From contig JANXRI010000322.1 in assembly GCA_025353085.1 (NCBI GenBank), positions 1-5,252 on the forward strand: a stretch of 5,252 bases of DNA, in the 5' to 3' direction. Below, one piece after another: positions 5,028 through 5,252 of the stretch (its first letter is position 1; each line of letters starts with the position of its first letter). Below the pieces are notes generated by a model. It did not search any database and was not told the DNA's origin. It saw nothing but the letters and a program-made list of their open reading frames with translations. A program made the position numbers and the translations under genes. The stretch is from Betaproteobacteria bacterium. Its GTDB lineage: Bacteria > Pseudomonadota > Gammaproteobacteria > Burkholderiales > SG8-41.

Positions 5028-5252
5028 TTGCGCGAATTTACTCACCGGTCACGAATATAGGCGACAGACGGAGCTTGAAAGAATGATCGTATGAGTTTCG
5101 GGTTGCGTTGTACGGCGGCCAGTTCGGCATCGATGCGCTCGTCCAGGCGTTCACCTGCCTGCAGCGGTCGTCGTGCCGTGCCGGTGCGCTTGAGGTGGCT
5201 CCATACCAACTCGTCGGGATTGAGGTCGGGCGCGTAGCCGGGCAGGAAATGC
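5028..5252 (-). mobile_element. End of an IS630-family insertion sequence (partial, runs off the window)
   Basis: The transposase reading frame ends at 5042, and the proposed element boundary is the TA at 5026-5027, since IS630-family elements insert at and duplicate TA. The proposed outer end on the plus strand begins TTGCGCGAATTTACTCACC. Kinase-like sequence (codons ACG GAG TTG ACC CAC, for T-E-L-T-H) continues immediately outside it. The matching terminal repeat lies beyond the window, so the exact boundary is an inference. Confidence 0.55.
5042..5251 (-). CDS. IS630-family transposase, C-terminal fragment (5' end outside the window)
   Basis: The frame is open from the window edge to a TGA at 5042-5044 and encodes 69 residues of C-terminus. 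It begins HFLPGYAPDLNPDELVWSHLK, the hallmark C-terminal block of IS630/Tc1-type DDE transposases: LPGYAPDLNP followed by the third catalytic acidic residue (E in NPDE) and a W-x-x-L-K segment. The remainder (about 48 residues, ending AYIRDR) is the usual basic helical tail. The start and the first two catalytic aspartates lie outside the window, so it cannot be judged whether the element is active. The enzyme would cut and paste its own element at TA sites. It reads in the same direction as the truncated kinase immediately downstream, so transcripts could run into that gene. Confidence 0.88.
   Translation of the reverse strand, partial: HFLPGYAPDLNPDELVWSHLKRTGTARRPLQAGERLDERIDAELAAVQRNPKLIRSFFQAPSVAYIRDR

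Noticed and set aside
4505..5086. A 193-codon plus-strand frame opposite the kinase PAS and HisKA region
   Set aside because: Antisense shadow of the kinase that also crosses the IS boundary; no ribosome binding site or domain.

Overview
This is a GC-rich bacterial window in which every supported gene lies on the minus strand. The protein types suggest a proteobacterium, probably a betaproteobacterium: a hybrid histidine kinase of the CheB/CheR-PAS class, an orphan receiver-GGDEF protein, a serine/arginine-rich lipoprotein and pentose-phosphate genes. That placement rests on recalled protein resemblance and was not tested by a search.

In transcription order, from the right edge leftwards: (1) the 3' end of an IS630-type transposase (5042-5251) with the presumed IS boundary at about 5028. 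(2) A hybrid histidine kinase (3515-5020) whose N-terminal part is absent; the IS appears to have cut it just upstream of its PAS domain. (3) A gene-free stretch of about 620 bases (2892-3514) with two weak hairpins and a pair of REP-like palindromes with GTGG/GTAG heads (3199-3257). (4) A small lipoprotein (2496-2891) with a strong ribosome binding site and a good intrinsic terminator (2399-2428). (5) A response regulator with a diguanylate cyclase domain (1301-2257, or to 2296) and an intact GGDEF site and I-site. (6) A CsbD-like small gene with an abnormal C-terminus (951-1184) and a doubtful small membrane ORF (776-1027). (7) A chimeric reading frame (10-591) that joins the first codons of a 6-phosphogluconate dehydrogenase gene to the C-terminal two thirds or more of 6-phosphogluconolactonase.

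The common theme is a signalling and stress gene neighbourhood undergoing rearrangement. Three of the loci look like deletion, insertion or decay products: the gnd-pgl fusion, the IS-truncated kinase and the CsbD remnant. The diguanylate cyclase and the lipoprotein look intact. I do not see a convincing new multi-gene system. The strongest unusual observations are the gnd/pgl fusion, the IS630-truncated kinase and the REP pair.
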